Below, one piece after another: positions 17,582 through 30,154 of a stretch of 64,000 nt of DNA. Within the stretch, counting starts at the first letter, position 1, and the number at the start of each line of letters is the position of its first letter. The notes under the pieces were generated by a model that was not told where the DNA came from, made no database searches, and was given only the letters and a program-made list of their open reading frames with translations. The position numbers and the translations under genes were made by a program. The DNA comes from an uncultured Solirubrobacterales bacterium (GTDB taxonomy: Bacteria > Actinomycetota > Thermoleophilia > Solirubrobacterales > JACPNS01), in the NCBI GenBank assembly GCA_937128795.1, contig CAKZMQ010000011.1, positions 1 through 64,000 on the forward strand, written 5' to 3'.

Positions 17582-19453
17582 ATGGAAGTCATGACCGAGA
17601 AGCCGGGGACAACCCTTCAGGAATACGCGTCTGAGCCGATTCCGCCGAATCCCGATTCGACCGACTCCGACACGATGGCCACGCTGCTGACGATCGCAGC
17701 CGAGAAGCACGCGGGCAACATTGCGATCAAGCACTACGACGCCGAGGCGTGGCGCGAAATCACGTTCGCCGAAATGGGCGCGATAGTCAAGTCGATCGCC
17801 AAGGGCATGATTGCCAGCGGTATCCAAAAGGGCGAGAAGGTTGCGATTCTCGGCGGCACCCGCCCCGAATGGTCGTTCTCCGACTTCGGCGCGCTCTGCG
17901 CCGGTGCGGTCGTAGCCCCGATCTACCAGACGAACTCGCCGGAAGAATGTGAGTACGTGCTCAACCATTCCGAAGCGAAAATGCTCGTACTCGAAGACGC
18001 TGCGCAGCTCGAGAAGATCGCGAAGATTCGCGGCAACCTTCAGCACCTCAAGCAGATCGTGATGATCGATCCCGGCTCCGGTGATCTTGGCGAGGCGATC
18101 ACGCTCGAAGAGTTGAAGGCACAGGGTCAGACCGTTGGCGACGAGGATTTCGACCAGCGCCTCGCATCCATCGAGCCCAGTGACCTGTGCACGATCGTCT
18201 ACACATCCGGTACGACTGGCCCGCCGAAGGGCTGCATGATCACGCATGAGAACTTCCGCAATACGACGACGATGGCCTCGTCGATCGTCGCCGGCGAAGG
18301 CGGAGAGGGCACCGAGACCGCGTACCTCTTCCTACCGCTCGCACACGTGTTCGCGAGGCTGATCCAGTTCACCTTGACCGACACCGGCGGCACGATCGCG
18401 TACTGGCGCGGAGACCCCCTGATGATCATCGCCGACGTGATGGAGGTCAAGCCGGAAATCCTGCCGAGCGTGCCGCGCATCTTCGAGAAGATCTACGCGC
18501 TCGCGCAGAACGCGTCGGCAGCCAAGTCGCCGGAGGAGCAGGCGTTCGCAAAAAAGGCGATCGAAGTGGGCTATCAGGTACGCATGCTTCAGGAAGCCGG
18601 CGAACCGGTTCCCGAAGATCTACAACAAATCTTCGACGCCGCAGAAGAGCCGGTCTACGCAATGGTTCGAAATCTGTTCGGCGGCAACGTGCAGCGAGCG
18701 ATCACCGGCGCCGCGCCGATCGCCAAGGAGATCCTCGAGTTCTTCTACGCATGTGGCGTACCCGTCTTCGAGGGCTACGGCATGACCGAGACTTCAACAC
18801 TCTCAACTGCCAACAACACGGTCTACGGATTCCGGTTCGGTTCGATCGGTCGCCCGGTACCCGGCGTGACGGTGCGGATCGCCGATGACGGCGAGATTCT
18901 CGTGAAGGGTCCAAACATCTTCCAGGGCTACTACAAGAACGAGGAAGAGACAGCGAAGACGATCGACCCGGACGGCTGGCTACACACGGGCGACCTCGGC
19001 TACATCGATGGTGACGGCTTCATCTTCATCAATGGTCGCAAGAAGGACATCATCATCACCGCCGGTGGAAAGAACTTGACTCCGGCCAACTTCGAGAACG
19101 CGATGAAGCAGCACCCATGGGTCTCGCAGGCCGTGATGTTCGGTGACCGTAAGCCGTACCCGGTCGCGCTGATCACGCTCGACCCGGAAGCCATCCCCGC
19201 GATCGCGGAGAAGCTCGGCGTTACGGCCGACGCGAAGATCGGAGAAAATGACGCGGTTCGCGCCGAGCTGCAGGCCCACCTCGACAAGGTGAACGAAAAG
19301 TTCGCGTCGGTCGAGCAGGTCAAGAAATTCCGCGTGCTCGAACATGATCTGACGATCGAAAGCGGCGACCTCACGCCCTCGATGAAGGTCAAGCGAAGCG
19401 TGGTCTACGACCAGTACGCCGACCTGTTCGAAAGTATGTACGACGGAAGCTGA
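17582..19453 (+). CDS. Long-chain fatty-acid-CoA ligase (FadD15-like)
   Basis: AMP-forming acyl-CoA synthetase of 623 aa. Motifs in order: P-loop YTSGTTGPPKGCMITHENF (about 201-219), GYGMTETSTLS (about 398), HTGDLGYIDGDGFIFINGRK (about 464) and the hinge/catalytic region KDIIITAGGKNLTPAN. It has the long-chain subfamily insert before the adenylation core. The start MEVMTE follows GGGAGA. It lies 175 nt after the acyl-CoA reductase on the same strand, suggesting a fatty acid to acyl-CoA to alcohol route. A stem-loop at 19460-19498 follows. Confidence 0.92.
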   Translation: MEVMTEKPGTTLQEYASEPIPPNPDSTDSDTMATLLTIAAEKHAGNIAIKHYDAEAWREITFAEMGAIVKSIAKGMIASGIQKGEKVAILGGTRPEWSFSDFGALCAGAVVAPIYQTNSPEECEYVLNHSEAKMLVLEDAAQLEKIAKIRGNLQHLKQIVMIDPGSGDLGEAITLEELKAQGQTVGDEDFDQRLASIEPSDLCTIVYTSGTTGPPKGCMITHENFRNTTTMASSIVAGEGGEGTETAYLFLPLAHVFARLIQFTLTDTGGTIAYWRGDPLMIIADVMEVKPEILPSVPRIFEKIYALAQNASAAKSPEEQAFAKKAIEVGYQVRMLQEAGEPVPEDLQQIFDAAEEPVYAMVRNLFGGNVQRAITGAAPIAKEILEFFYACGVPVFEGYGMTETSTLSTANNTVYGFRFGSIGRPVPGVTVRIADDGEILVKGPNIFQGYYKNEEETAKTIDPDGWLHTGDLGYIDGDGFIFINGRKKDIIITAGGKNLTPANFENAMKQHPWVSQAVMFGDRKPYPVALITLDPEAIPAIAEKLGVTADAKIGENDAVRAELQAHLDKVNEKFASVEQVKKFRVLEHDLTIESGDLTPSMKVKRSVVYDQYADLFESMYDGS

Positions 19454-19459
19454 AACAGA

Positions 19460-19498
19460 TTTCGCCGTCCAACAGGCGGTCGCCGCGAGACGGCGAAA
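19460..19498 (+). terminator. Stem-loop after the acyl-CoA ligase
   Basis: Perfect 10-bp inverted repeat TTTCGCCGTC / GACGGCGAAA around a 19-nt GC-rich loop, starting 7 nt after the stop codon. No T tract follows, so termination is likely but not certain. Confidence 0.5.
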
Positions 19499-19562
19499 AC
19501 ATTCGAATGCCGAAACTGTCCGGACCGCGAAACTGTCTGCATTCGTTGGGGTTTGAACGTCT

Positions 19563-20846
19563 GTGCTCTTGCGACCTGAATTGACAGGAAACGCGCTGCT
19601 GCGTGCAATCGCGACGTTGATCGCGTTCACGCTCATGGCCGCGGCTCCGGCCGCCGCATCGACCCCTGCACAAGTTCGATCGGCAGTCAAGAAGTTGAGT
19701 GGAAATGCTGGTGCGTACGTGCTCGACCTCGAGACCAATCGCCGGATCGCCTCCAAACGTGCCGCGACGAAACGCATTATCGCGTCGAACGCGAAGCTTT
19801 ATACGGCAGCCGCTGCGTTGGACCGCTTTGGACCGGACGGCCGCTTCAGCACCGGACTCTGGACCAACGGATCGATCGTCGGCGGCGTGATCACCGGCGA
19901 CGTGTACTTGCGCGGCGGCGGGGACCCGCTGTTCGGAAGCGCCAGTTTCGTCGGCAAGAACTTTGGCTCGCGAGCCACCGCCGAGCGCCTTGCCCTGAAT
20001 CTCCGTTCAACCGGAATCACCCGAATCACCGGGCGCATCATCGGCGATGAAAGCGTGTTCGACAGGCGACGGGGAACCGCGAAGTACAGGTACCGCGCCA
20101 ACTGGGAAATCGGCGGGTCGCTCAGCGGTCTCGTCTTCAACAAAGGGCTCTCCCGAGGCAGGTTCCAGTCGAATCCGCCACGCCACGCCGCCGGCCGGAT
20201 GCGCGCCGCACTGCGTTCGGCCGGAATCCGCGTCGGCACTCGCATCTCAACCGGCAGAACGCCAAAGAATGCGGCCCGGGTCGCCTTCGTCGCCTCGCTG
20301 CCGATGTCGGCGCTCGTCCGTCAGATGAACAAACCGTCCAACAACTATTTGGCCGAGATGCTCGTGAAGTCGTTGGCACTGCCGACCGCAGCCGCCAATC
20401 CCACCGGAGGCGTCGTTCCGATCGGCTCCCGCCGAGCTACGACTCGAGCAGGAACAAGAATTGCTCGTCGTCACGCAGCATCGCTTGGCGGCACCGTGGC
20501 CTTGTCGGACGGCTCGGGACTTTCCCGTTCGGATCGCGCCGCGCCGCGCGAGGTCGTCGACCTCCTTCGCGCGATCACCGGCCAGCCGGCATTCGACGAG
20601 TTCGAGACCTCTTTGGCGATCGTCGGCGTCGACGGAACACTCGCCAAGCGCATGCGCGGAACGCCGGCGCGTCGCAACTGCTCAGGTAAGACCGGCACGC
20701 TCAGCAACGTCTCCGCTCTGGCTGGATACTGCATCACCGCCGGCGGGCGGCGCGTCGCCTTCGCCATACTGCAGAACGTGGTCGCGCCATATCTCGCACG
20801 CGCACAGCAGGACCGCGTCGTCGCGAGAATCGCCGCGCTGCGCTGA
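19563..20846 (+). CDS. D-Ala-D-Ala carboxypeptidase/endopeptidase, PBP4 (S13) family
   Basis: Exported peptidoglycan-trimming enzyme of 427 aa. A signal peptide is evident (hydrophobic TLIAFTLMAAAPAAASTP). The three active-site motifs of the penicillin-binding fold are present: SNAK (about 79-82), SNN in MNKPSNNYLAEML (about 260) and KTG in CSGKTGTLSN (about 377). The length fits PBP4/DacB. GTG start at 19563. It is convergent with ligA, with 7 nt between the stops. Confidence 0.88.
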   Translation: MLLRPELTGNALLRAIATLIAFTLMAAAPAAASTPAQVRSAVKKLSGNAGAYVLDLETNRRIASKRAATKRIIASNAKLYTAAAALDRFGPDGRFSTGLWTNGSIVGGVITGDVYLRGGGDPLFGSASFVGKNFGSRATAERLALNLRSTGITRITGRIIGDESVFDRRRGTAKYRYRANWEIGGSLSGLVFNKGLSRGRFQSNPPRHAAGRMRAALRSAGIRVGTRISTGRTPKNAARVAFVASLPMSALVRQMNKPSNNYLAEMLVKSLALPTAAANPTGGVVPIGSRRATTRAGTRIARRHAASLGGTVALSDGSGLSRSDRAAPREVVDLLRAITGQPAFDEFETSLAIVGVDGTLAKRMRGTPARRNCSGKTGTLSNVSALAGYCITAGGRRVAFAILQNVVAPYLARAQQDRVVARIAALR

Positions 20847-20853
20847 AACTGCC

Positions 20854-23734
<2,881 letters not shown>

Positions 23735-23744
23735 CTGAATGATC

Positions 23745-24464
23745 CTAGGTGAAGGAGACCGACGCCAGGTACAGCCCGCAAGCGGCCGCTGTTGCGCCAC
23801 CCTGCTCGCGTGGAGCACCCTCCAGTAATTCGCGAAATCGAGCAAGCTCTCGACTGCTGCGCGCAACATCGAGTTGATAGCTGACCAACGAGCGGACCAT
23901 CCTTCGCGTGAAAGTTTGGCCCTCGATCCAGAATTCGGTCAATCGCGGTCGCTGGATCCATTCGGCGCGAAGCACGCGTCGACGATAACTTCGGTACGGC
24001 TCGTCCGACAACGTGAAAGCCTCGAAATCGTGCTCGCCGACGATGCAGGACGCGGCCCGCTCGAGCAATTCGAAGTCGAGCGGATACGGGTACCAAAGCA
24101 CGCGGTCGCGCAGCAGCGCCGGTCGTTCGCTGCGATTCCAAATTCGATAGCAGTACGTTCGCGACGTGGCCGAAGCGCGCGCATCGAAATCCTCGTCCGT
24201 CGATTCGCTGCTGAGCACAGTGACGTCATCGGGTAGCAAGGCGTTCAACGAACGTGAAGATGCAGGATCCCCGGGGTGAGAGGCGACCTGCCCCCAAGCA
24301 TGAACACCGGCGTCGGTGCGACCGGCGACCGTCAGCTTGGTCCGCTCACGCCGCACCACTGCGAGCGCCGTCTCGAGCTCTTCCTGCACGGTGCGCTGGC
24401 CGGGTTGTCGGGCCCAGCCCTTGAACTCGCGCCCGTCATATTCGATCGTCAATCGCGAAGTCAT
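23745..24464 (-). CDS. truA: tRNA pseudouridine synthase TruA
   Basis: Makes pseudouridine at tRNA positions 38-40. It has 239 aa from MTSRLTIEYDG, the catalytic aspartate in AGRTDAGVHAWGQV, and the family segments FHARASATSRTYCYRI-like (here FDARASATSRTYCYRI) and FTRRMVRSLV. truA normally follows rplQ directly in the alpha operon; here two plus-strand genes separate them (24649-27058). Confidence 0.95.
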   Translation of the reverse strand: MTSRLTIEYDGREFKGWARQPGQRTVQEELETALAVVRRERTKLTVAGRTDAGVHAWGQVASHPGDPASSRSLNALLPDDVTVLSSESTDEDFDARASATSRTYCYRIWNRSERPALLRDRVLWYPYPLDFELLERAASCIVGEHDFEAFTLSDEPYRSYRRRVLRAEWIQRPRLTEFWIEGQTFTRRMVRSLVSYQLDVARSSRELARFRELLEGAPREQGGATAAACGLYLASVSFT

Positions 24465-24486
24465 CGACGGAGATTCTTGCGCAGGG

Positions 24487-24516
24487 TTGCAAATTCGTCG
24501 CAATCGCCTCTAGAAT
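24487..24516 (+). promoter_or_regulatory. Candidate promoter for the propeller-protein pair
   Basis: TTGCAA (24487-24492), 18-nt spacer, TAGAAT (24511-24516). It is the best sigma-70-like match upstream of the two plus-strand secreted-protein genes and would give a leader of about 125 nt. Confidence 0.5.
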
Positions 24517-24648
24517 GACCGCCAAGCGCCGTGTCGCCCCGCGGTATCACCAGCAGCCAGCAGATTTCAAGCCCCACCAATCGGGACGTCACACAACTCG
24601 GCATGAGTGCGACGTCGACACAACTGATGCTTCAGGAAGATTTCATCG

Positions 24649-25914
24649 ATGCGCTTTCGTAGTCACTCACCAATCATTTTTGTCACCGCGATGGTCGTCC
24701 TTCTCGCCTTTGGCGCGGGCATTGCGAACGCCAAGATCTTCGGTACCAAGCCGCTCGTGATCTCAGCTGCCACCGACGGCAGCTCAGCGAACGGTGACTC
24801 CGGTCAGCCGGTGATCTCGGGAGACAACCGCGTGTCGAAGTACATCGCTTTCTACTCGGATGCAAGCAACATCGCAGCGGGTGATGGAAACGGCGTGCGC
24901 GACGTGTTCGTCTGGACCCGCCCGCGCGGCCGTTCGGGGCAGACACTCAACCGTGTCGGTGTTGGCGGCGCGTTGACGATTGCCAGCGTCGCCTCCAACG
25001 GAGCTCAGGCGAACGGTCCGTCCGAACGCCCGAACCTCGACGGCAGCATGAAGTCGTCGCCCAAGTGCGTCGCGTTTCAGTCACAAGCAACCAACTTGAA
25101 TGCCAGCGACGCTACGCCCGACTGGGACATCTATGTTCGCAATCTTCGGACCAAGAAGACTTACCTTGCCTCGGCCGGCGTCTCTGGCGACGCCACGCGC
25201 CCTTCACTGAACGGCAAGTGCACAGAGGTCGTCTACGAGGCCGGAGGATCGGTATACCGCGCCAAGTCCAAGGGCTGGGCACTTGGTGCCGGCGCCAAGA
25301 AGCGATCATCGCGCGTGGCCGCCGGGTCACAGATTCGCATTTCGCTCGAAGGAACTTCGATCGGTTGGGTTGCCCCGAACGGGGCGGTCAAGTGGAAGAC
25401 CGCCGGACGCCGGGCGCGAACGGTCGGCCGCGGCACGACGCCATGGGTTTCCGACAAGGATCGCAAGGCCGGTTGGGGGATCACTTTCCAGTCGGGGAAC
25501 ACCGTCCTCTCGCGCAAGATCACGCGCAAGCTGAAGCTTGCCACGCGCGCTCGAATCACCGGCGCGGTGTTCGGCGGCAGCACTGTCTACGTGCCGAACC
25601 GCGGCATCATCAACTACGCCAAGGGCAAGTCGTTCTACTACTTCAACGCCAACACCGGCAACTCCGACGACCTCGCACACGCCAATACAGACATCACCGA
25701 AATGGGAATCGGGGCGCGCGGAACGATGATGGTGTTCGCAGCCGGCGGCGGCGACCAGGACTTCATCGACACGGCACCGTTTCAAGGCCCACCGTTCATC
25801 GACCCGAACAGTCCGCCGACGATCGCGCCGATCGTGCGAGTACCGCCTCCGGTCCGGTACAACTCGATCTACGTGAAGGTGCTACCGACAAAGGGCTGCG
25901 GTTCGGGCTGTTGA
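24649..25914 (+). CDS. Secreted TolB/WD40-like propeller protein, paralogue 1
   Basis: Exported protein of 421 aa with a signal peptide (FVTAMVVLLAFGAGIANA). The repeats fit TolB/PD40-type beta-propeller blades: ISGDNRVSKYIAFYSDASN, GVRDVFVWTR, CVAFQSQATNLNASDATPD, DIYVRNL. The C-terminus is a proline-rich linker ending VLPTKGCGSGC with two cysteines. No enzymatic motif is visible. It is 4 nt upstream of a paralogue that lacks this tail. The pair is inserted between truA and rplQ. Function unknown. Confidence 0.75.
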   Translation: MRFRSHSPIIFVTAMVVLLAFGAGIANAKIFGTKPLVISAATDGSSANGDSGQPVISGDNRVSKYIAFYSDASNIAAGDGNGVRDVFVWTRPRGRSGQTLNRVGVGGALTIASVASNGAQANGPSERPNLDGSMKSSPKCVAFQSQATNLNASDATPDWDIYVRNLRTKKTYLASAGVSGDATRPSLNGKCTEVVYEAGGSVYRAKSKGWALGAGAKKRSSRVAAGSQIRISLEGTSIGWVAPNGAVKWKTAGRRARTVGRGTTPWVSDKDRKAGWGITFQSGNTVLSRKITRKLKLATRARITGAVFGGSTVYVPNRGIINYAKGKSFYYFNANTGNSDDLAHANTDITEMGIGARGTMMVFAAGGGDQDFIDTAPFQGPPFIDPNSPPTIAPIVRVPPPVRYNSIYVKVLPTKGCGSGC

Positions 25915-25918
25915 CGCG

Positions 25919-27058
25919 ATGAAGCGTTCAGCCGTCCAGTCAACGGCAGCCGCCTCGTTTGCGGTGGTTGTCGCATTGATATCTGCCGCTGGGGCCTCCG
26001 CGGCTGTGTTCGGAACGGCGCCGCTGAATATTTCGACCGACGCTGCCGGAAATGCCGGTAACGGGCCCTCGGGTCACCCGGCGGTATCCGGCGACAACCG
26101 CGCGGTCAAATACGTCGCGTTCGATTCGGATGCAAGCAACCTCGTTGCCGACGACGCCAATGCCGCAACCGACGTTTTCATCTGGAGGCGTCCGGCTGGA
26201 CGGGCGGGACTCAAGTTGAATCGTCTTGGCGTCGGCAAACTGCAACGCGCCAGCGTCAGCAGCGGCGGTGTGGAGGCCAACGGGGCATCAAGTCGCCCAG
26301 CGCTCGACGGCTCGATGAGGTCACGCCCGCGTTGTCTGGTCTTCCAGTCTCTCGCCACGAACCTTGCGCCGACCGACGCGACGCCAGATTCCGACATTTA
26401 CATACGTGATCTGAAGCTCGGCACCACTCGGGTGCTGACGGCCGCACTGAGCGAAGACTCCGGCAACGCCGCCGTCGACGGCAAGTGCAGGACCGTGATC
26501 TTCGAGGCCGGCGGGAAGATCTATTCGGTTTCCACCAGAGGCGGAAGGCCGCGCTCGCTCGGGGCCGGCACGCAGCCGCGCTTTTCTCGCGACGGCCTCT
26601 CGATGGTTTGGGTGAAACGCGGAAAAGTCGTATTCCGGCACAAGCGCCGCAACCGCACGTTGACCGCCGGAAACGGTCCGGTCGTCTCTGACGAAGGCGG
26701 GGCCGGCGCAGGCTGGGCCGTGGCTTACAACGCGGGTACGAAAGTGAAGCTCGCGCTGATTCGTAAGAACGGACGGACGAAAGTGCGCACGGCGCTCCGC
26801 CGAAGCCGCATCGGCGGCATATCCGTTTACGCTGCTCAACGCGGAGTCCTCGTATACGCCAAGGGGAAATCCGTGTTCTACCTCAACCGTAAATCCGGCA
26901 ACAGCGACGACCTTGCCCACGCAAAAGCAGCGGTGACCGAGATGGCGATCAGCGCACGCTCAAACATCGTCGCATTCGCCGCGCCGGGCGGAATTGACTT
27001 CGTCGACGCGCCCGGCAGCACCGTCAAATCCGTTTACGTCAAGTACCTGCCGCAGTAG
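25919..27058 (+). CDS. Secreted TolB/WD40-like propeller protein, paralogue 2
   Basis: Exported protein of 379 aa, clearly homologous to the previous gene over its full length. It has a signal peptide (VVVALISAAGASAAVF), ISTDAAGNAGNGPSGHPAVS, KYVAFDSDASNLVADDANAA, DVFIWRRPAGR, LVFQSLATNLAPTDATPD and IYIRDLK. It ends VKSVYVKYLPQ, without the Cys-rich tail. It starts 4 nt after paralogue 1, so they form one operon; it is convergent with rplQ, 17 nt away. Function unknown. Confidence 0.75.
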   Translation: MKRSAVQSTAAASFAVVVALISAAGASAAVFGTAPLNISTDAAGNAGNGPSGHPAVSGDNRAVKYVAFDSDASNLVADDANAATDVFIWRRPAGRAGLKLNRLGVGKLQRASVSSGGVEANGASSRPALDGSMRSRPRCLVFQSLATNLAPTDATPDSDIYIRDLKLGTTRVLTAALSEDSGNAAVDGKCRTVIFEAGGKIYSVSTRGGRPRSLGAGTQPRFSRDGLSMVWVKRGKVVFRHKRRNRTLTAGNGPVVSDEGGAGAGWAVAYNAGTKVKLALIRKNGRTKVRTALRRSRIGGISVYAAQRGVLVYAKGKSVFYLNRKSGNSDDLAHAKAAVTEMAISARSNIVAFAAPGGIDFVDAPGSTVKSVYVKYLPQ

Positions 27059-27075
27059 CGGCGCGGCAACGAGGA

Positions 27076-27429
27076 TCAGACGAGCTCGAGGTAGACCATT
27101 TCGGTCGAGTCCGAGCGACGCGGTCCAAGCTTGAGGATGCGTGAGTAGCCTCCGGGGCGATCCGCGTAGCGCGGCGCAACCTCTTCAAAGAGCTTGTGCA
27201 CGATGAATTTGTCATTGTTGAGCGAAGCCAGCGCCTGGCGTCGCGCATGCAGGTCGCCCTGCTTGGCGAGCGTGATCAGCTTCTCAAGCTCGGGCTTGAC
27301 GGCCTTGGCCTTGGCCTCGGTCGTCTTGATCCGCTCGTGATCGATCGTCTCCTTGATCAGGTTGGCGAACATCGCCTTGCGGTGCGCTGAGTCGCGCGAG
27401 AGCTTGTTGCGTTTCTTGTTGTGGCGCAT
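27076..27429 (-). CDS. rplQ: 50S ribosomal protein L17
   Basis: L17, 117 aa, last gene of the alpha operon. Family segments MRHNKKRNKLSRDSAHRKAM, LIKETIDHERIKTTEAKAK and GGYSRILKLGPRRSDSTEM are complete. It follows rpoA by 60 nt. The usual downstream neighbour truA is displaced by two convergent plus-strand genes. Confidence 0.97.
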   Translation of the reverse strand: MRHNKKRNKLSRDSAHRKAMFANLIKETIDHERIKTTEAKAKAVKPELEKLITLAKQGDLHARRQALASLNNDKFIVHKLFEEVAPRYADRPGGYSRILKLGPRRSDSTEMVYLELV

Positions 27430-27489
27430 GAGAGAAGTGAAGGGTAGTGGGTCGGCAGAGCGCGGATCAGTGGATTCTGGCTCGACGGA

Positions 27490-28440
27490 CTAGCCCTTGA
27501 GGGCCAGTCCGCGATCCGCCAGCACGTCGATGACTTCTTGGATGCTCTTCCGCCCGAAGTTCGGAATCGCCGCGAGCTCGGCCTCACTGCGTTCGAGCAA
27601 CTGCCCGACCGTCTGGATTCCGCCACGCTTGAGGCAGTTGTACGAACGAACACCCAGGTCGAGCTCTTCGATCAAGATGTCGTCGGGGCCTCCGGCCTCC
27701 GGTAGACCACCACTGATCTCTTCGGTCTCTTCGAGCTCGCCGCGGAGCGCGGCGACGGTCATCTCGTCGGTGAAGATCGCGAGCGTCTTGATCAGGATCT
27801 CGGACGCCTCACGCAGTGCGGCGTCCGGCTCGACCGAACCGTCGGTCTCGACTTCGATCGTGAGTTTGTCGAAGTCGGTGCGCTGACCGACACGGGCACC
27901 CTCGACTGAATACGAGACGCGCTTGACCGGCGAAAAGATCGAGTCGATCGGAATCACGCCGATCGGCTGGTCCGAAGACTTGTTGTCCTCTGCCGGTGAG
28001 TATCCACGGCCACGACCGATGGTCAGGTACATCTCGAGCTTCGATTTCTTCTCGAGCGTCGCGATGTGGGCGTTGGGGTTGAGGATCTCGACCCCGGCCG
28101 GCAGGTCGATGTCCTTGGCGCGGACCTCACCGGGACCGGTGAAGACGAGCGGAGCCTCGACCTCGGTTGCGTCTGAATGCACTTTGGCGACGAGCGCCTT
28201 GAGGTTTAGGACGACGTCGGTGACGTCTTCCTTGACACCCTGAATCGTTGAAAACTCGTGGGCGACCCCCTCGATGCGCAGGCTGGTAACGGCGGCACCA
28301 GCCAGTGAGGAAAGCATTACGCGGCGCAGTGCGCTGCCAAATGTGTAGCCAAATCCACGGTCCAGCGGTTCGATCGTAAAGACACCACGGTTGCCTTCGA
28401 TCTGCTGGGCGGAAATGCGAGGAGTCTGGAATTCAAGCAT
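27490..28440 (-). CDS. rpoA: RNA polymerase subunit alpha
   Basis: Alpha subunit, 316 aa from MLEFQTPRI. The N-terminal assembly domain has RGFGYTFGSALRRVMLSSL. The C-terminal domain that binds UP elements and activators has IEELDLGVRSYNCLKRGGI and IPNFGRKSIQEV. The start was moved to the ATG at 28440, since the longer frame adds only a basic tail. It sits between rpsD and rplQ as in most bacteria. Confidence 0.97.
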   Translation of the reverse strand: MLEFQTPRISAQQIEGNRGVFTIEPLDRGFGYTFGSALRRVMLSSLAGAAVTSLRIEGVAHEFSTIQGVKEDVTDVVLNLKALVAKVHSDATEVEAPLVFTGPGEVRAKDIDLPAGVEILNPNAHIATLEKKSKLEMYLTIGRGRGYSPAEDNKSSDQPIGVIPIDSIFSPVKRVSYSVEGARVGQRTDFDKLTIEVETDGSVEPDAALREASEILIKTLAIFTDEMTVAALRGELEETEEISGGLPEAGGPDDILIEELDLGVRSYNCLKRGGIQTVGQLLERSEAELAAIPNFGRKSIQEVIDVLADRGLALKG

Positions 28441-28507
28441 CGGAACCCTTTTTCTTGTCTTGGTCGGCGCACGCAAACGATGAACGTCGCGGCACTGCGG
28501 GGGATTG

Positions 28508-29128
28508 TTACTTCGAGTAAAGCTCGACGATCAGCTGCTCCTGCACCGGCGTGGTGATCTCACCACGGTCGGGCAGACGCAGGATCTGGGCCGTCAACGC
28601 ATCGTGATCGGCCTGTAGCCATGCGGGAACCACGGCAGTCATAGCGGTTGCTTCCGCAATAACTTCCTTGGCGCTCGACTTTTCCGCCACGGCGATTTTG
28701 TCGCCTTCGCGGAGTTGGAAACTTGGAATGTCAACACGGTGGCCGTTGATCGTCCAGTGACCGTGATTGATCAATTGACGCGCCTGACGGCGTGACGCCG
28801 CAAAGCCCAGGCGCACGAGCACGTTGTCGAACCGACACTCGAGCATGCGCAGGAGGTTGTCACCGGTGACGCCCTTTTGGCGGCTCGCCTTGTCGTAGTA
28901 GTTGCGGAACTGCTTCTCCAAGATCTGGTAAAAACGTCGCGCCTTCTGCTTCTCGCGCAGCTGCAGGCGGTACTCCGACTGGCGTTGACGAGTGAGACCG
29001 TGCTGACCCGGCGGGTAGCTGCGGCGGTCGACCGCGCACTTGTCGGTGTAGCAACGAGCGCCCTTGAGGTAGAGCTTCTCGCCCTCCCGACGGCAGAGCT
29101 TGCACTGTGATCCTGTGTCGCGAGCCAT
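28508..29128 (-). CDS. rpsD: 30S ribosomal protein S4 (zinc form)
   Basis: S4, 206 aa, a primary 16S rRNA binder. The N-terminus carries four zinc-type cysteines (C9, C12, C26, C31), so it is the C+ form. The S4 RNA-binding domain is visible ([19 protein letters not shown]). It follows rpsK by 2 nt. In many bacteria S4 is the translational repressor of this operon; no S4-binding leader is recognisable here. Confidence 0.97.
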   Translation of the reverse strand: MARDTGSQCKLCRREGEKLYLKGARCYTDKCAVDRRSYPPGQHGLTRQRQSEYRLQLREKQKARRFYQILEKQFRNYYDKASRQKGVTGDNLLRMLECRFDNVLVRLGFAASRRQARQLINHGHWTINGHRVDIPSFQLREGDKIAVAEKSSAKEVIAEATAMTAVVPAWLQADHDALTAQILRLPDRGEITTPVQEQLIVELYSK

Positions 29129-29130
29129 CG

Positions 29131-29529
29131 TTACATCCTCCGGCGCTTGCGCGGACGGCAGCCGTTGTGCGCCTGCGGTGTGACGTCGCGAACGCCAACG
29201 ACCTCAAGACCGGCAGCCTGGAGCGAACGAATCGCGGTTTCGCGACCGGATCCGGGGCCCTTGACGAATACTTCGACCTTTGCGAGACCGTGTTCCATAC
29301 CCTTGCGGGCAGCGGATTCGGCAGTCACTTGAGCCGCGAACGGCGTTGACTTGCGCGATCCCTTGAAACCGACGGTACCGGCCGACTCCCAGGCAATCAC
29401 GTTGCCCGAGCGGTCGGAGATCGACACGATCGTGTTGTTGAAACTGGCCTTGATGTGGGCCTGGCCGAACGGAACGTTCTTCTTGACTTTGCGGCGGCCT
29501 GGGCGGCCTTTTGACTTAGCTTCAGCCAT
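29131..29529 (-). CDS. rpsK: 30S ribosomal protein S11
   Basis: S11, 132 aa, complete: [54 protein letters not shown] and the basic C-terminus RPRKRRRM. It lies 3 nt after rpsM and 2 nt before rpsD. Confidence 0.97.
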   Translation of the reverse strand: MAEAKSKGRPGRRKVKKNVPFGQAHIKASFNNTIVSISDRSGNVIAWESAGTVGFKGSRKSTPFAAQVTAESAARKGMEHGLAKVEVFVKGPGSGRETAIRSLQAAGLEVVGVRDVTPQAHNGCRPRKRRRM

Positions 29530-29532
29530 GTA

Positions 29533-29913
29533 TTACTTGGCAACCTTTTTCTTGTTTGCGATCTGAGCCTTGCGCGGCCCTTTCCTGGTTCGCGCATTGG
29601 TCTTGGTGCGCTGGCCACGTACCGGCAATCCGCGACGGTGACGAAGGCCGCGGTACGCGCCGATCTCCATCAAGCGCTTGGTGTCCTGCGAGCGCTCGCG
29701 GCGGAGATCACCTTCGACGGTGAGCTCCTGGTCGATCGCGTCACGAAGCTTGATCACTTCGTCCTCGGTCAAGTCCTTGACGAACGTGTCGCGGCTGATG
29801 CCGGCCTTGTCAAGCAGCTTCTGTGACGTCGGCTGGCCGATCCCAAAAATGTATGTGAGACCGATCTCGACCCGCTTGTTGAGCGGAATGTTTACTCCTG
29901 CGATACGTGCCAT
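29533..29913 (-). CDS. rpsM: 30S ribosomal protein S13
   Basis: S13, 126 aa, complete: [35 protein letters not shown] and the C-terminal [18 protein letters not shown] followed by a Lys-rich end. It lies 16 nt after rpmJ. Confidence 0.97.
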   Translation of the reverse strand: MARIAGVNIPLNKRVEIGLTYIFGIGQPTSQKLLDKAGISRDTFVKDLTEDEVIKLRDAIDQELTVEGDLRRERSQDTKRLMEIGAYRGLRHRRGLPVRGQRTKTNARTRKGPRKAQIANKKKVAK

Positions 29914-29929
29914 GAAATTCTCTCTCTGC

Positions 29930-30043
29930 CTAACCCTGGCGCTGCTTGTGGCGCTTGTTCTGGCAGATGACGTGAACGGTTCCGCGTCGGCGAATTACGC
30001 GACACTTTTCACAGATCGGTTTTACGGATGCTCGAACCTTCAC
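29930..30043 (-). CDS. rpmJ: 50S ribosomal protein L36 (zinc form)
   Basis: L36, 37 aa, below common ORF size limits. It reads from a GTG at 30043 to a TAG at 29930: [18 protein letters not shown] followed by [19 protein letters not shown]. The zinc ligands C11, C14, C27 and H32 are all present. It is directly before rpsM. The gene that normally precedes it, infA, is not found. Confidence 0.97.
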   Translation of the reverse strand: MKVRASVKPICEKCRVIRRRGTVHVICQNKRHKQRQG

Positions 30044-30154
30044 GTCTAAAACAGCCCCTACTTGGCTTCAGGAAAAAATTGGACGGTCTCGCCCTGTGGC
30101 GATGCCTGTTTGACAGCAAGAATTCGCGTCAGATGCTCCTGCCCCAATCGAACG

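Noticed and set aside
25065..25922. 285-codon plus-strand frame overlapping propeller paralogue 1
   Set aside because: Arg-rich shadow frame; the overlapped gene has a signal peptide and a paralogue directly downstream.
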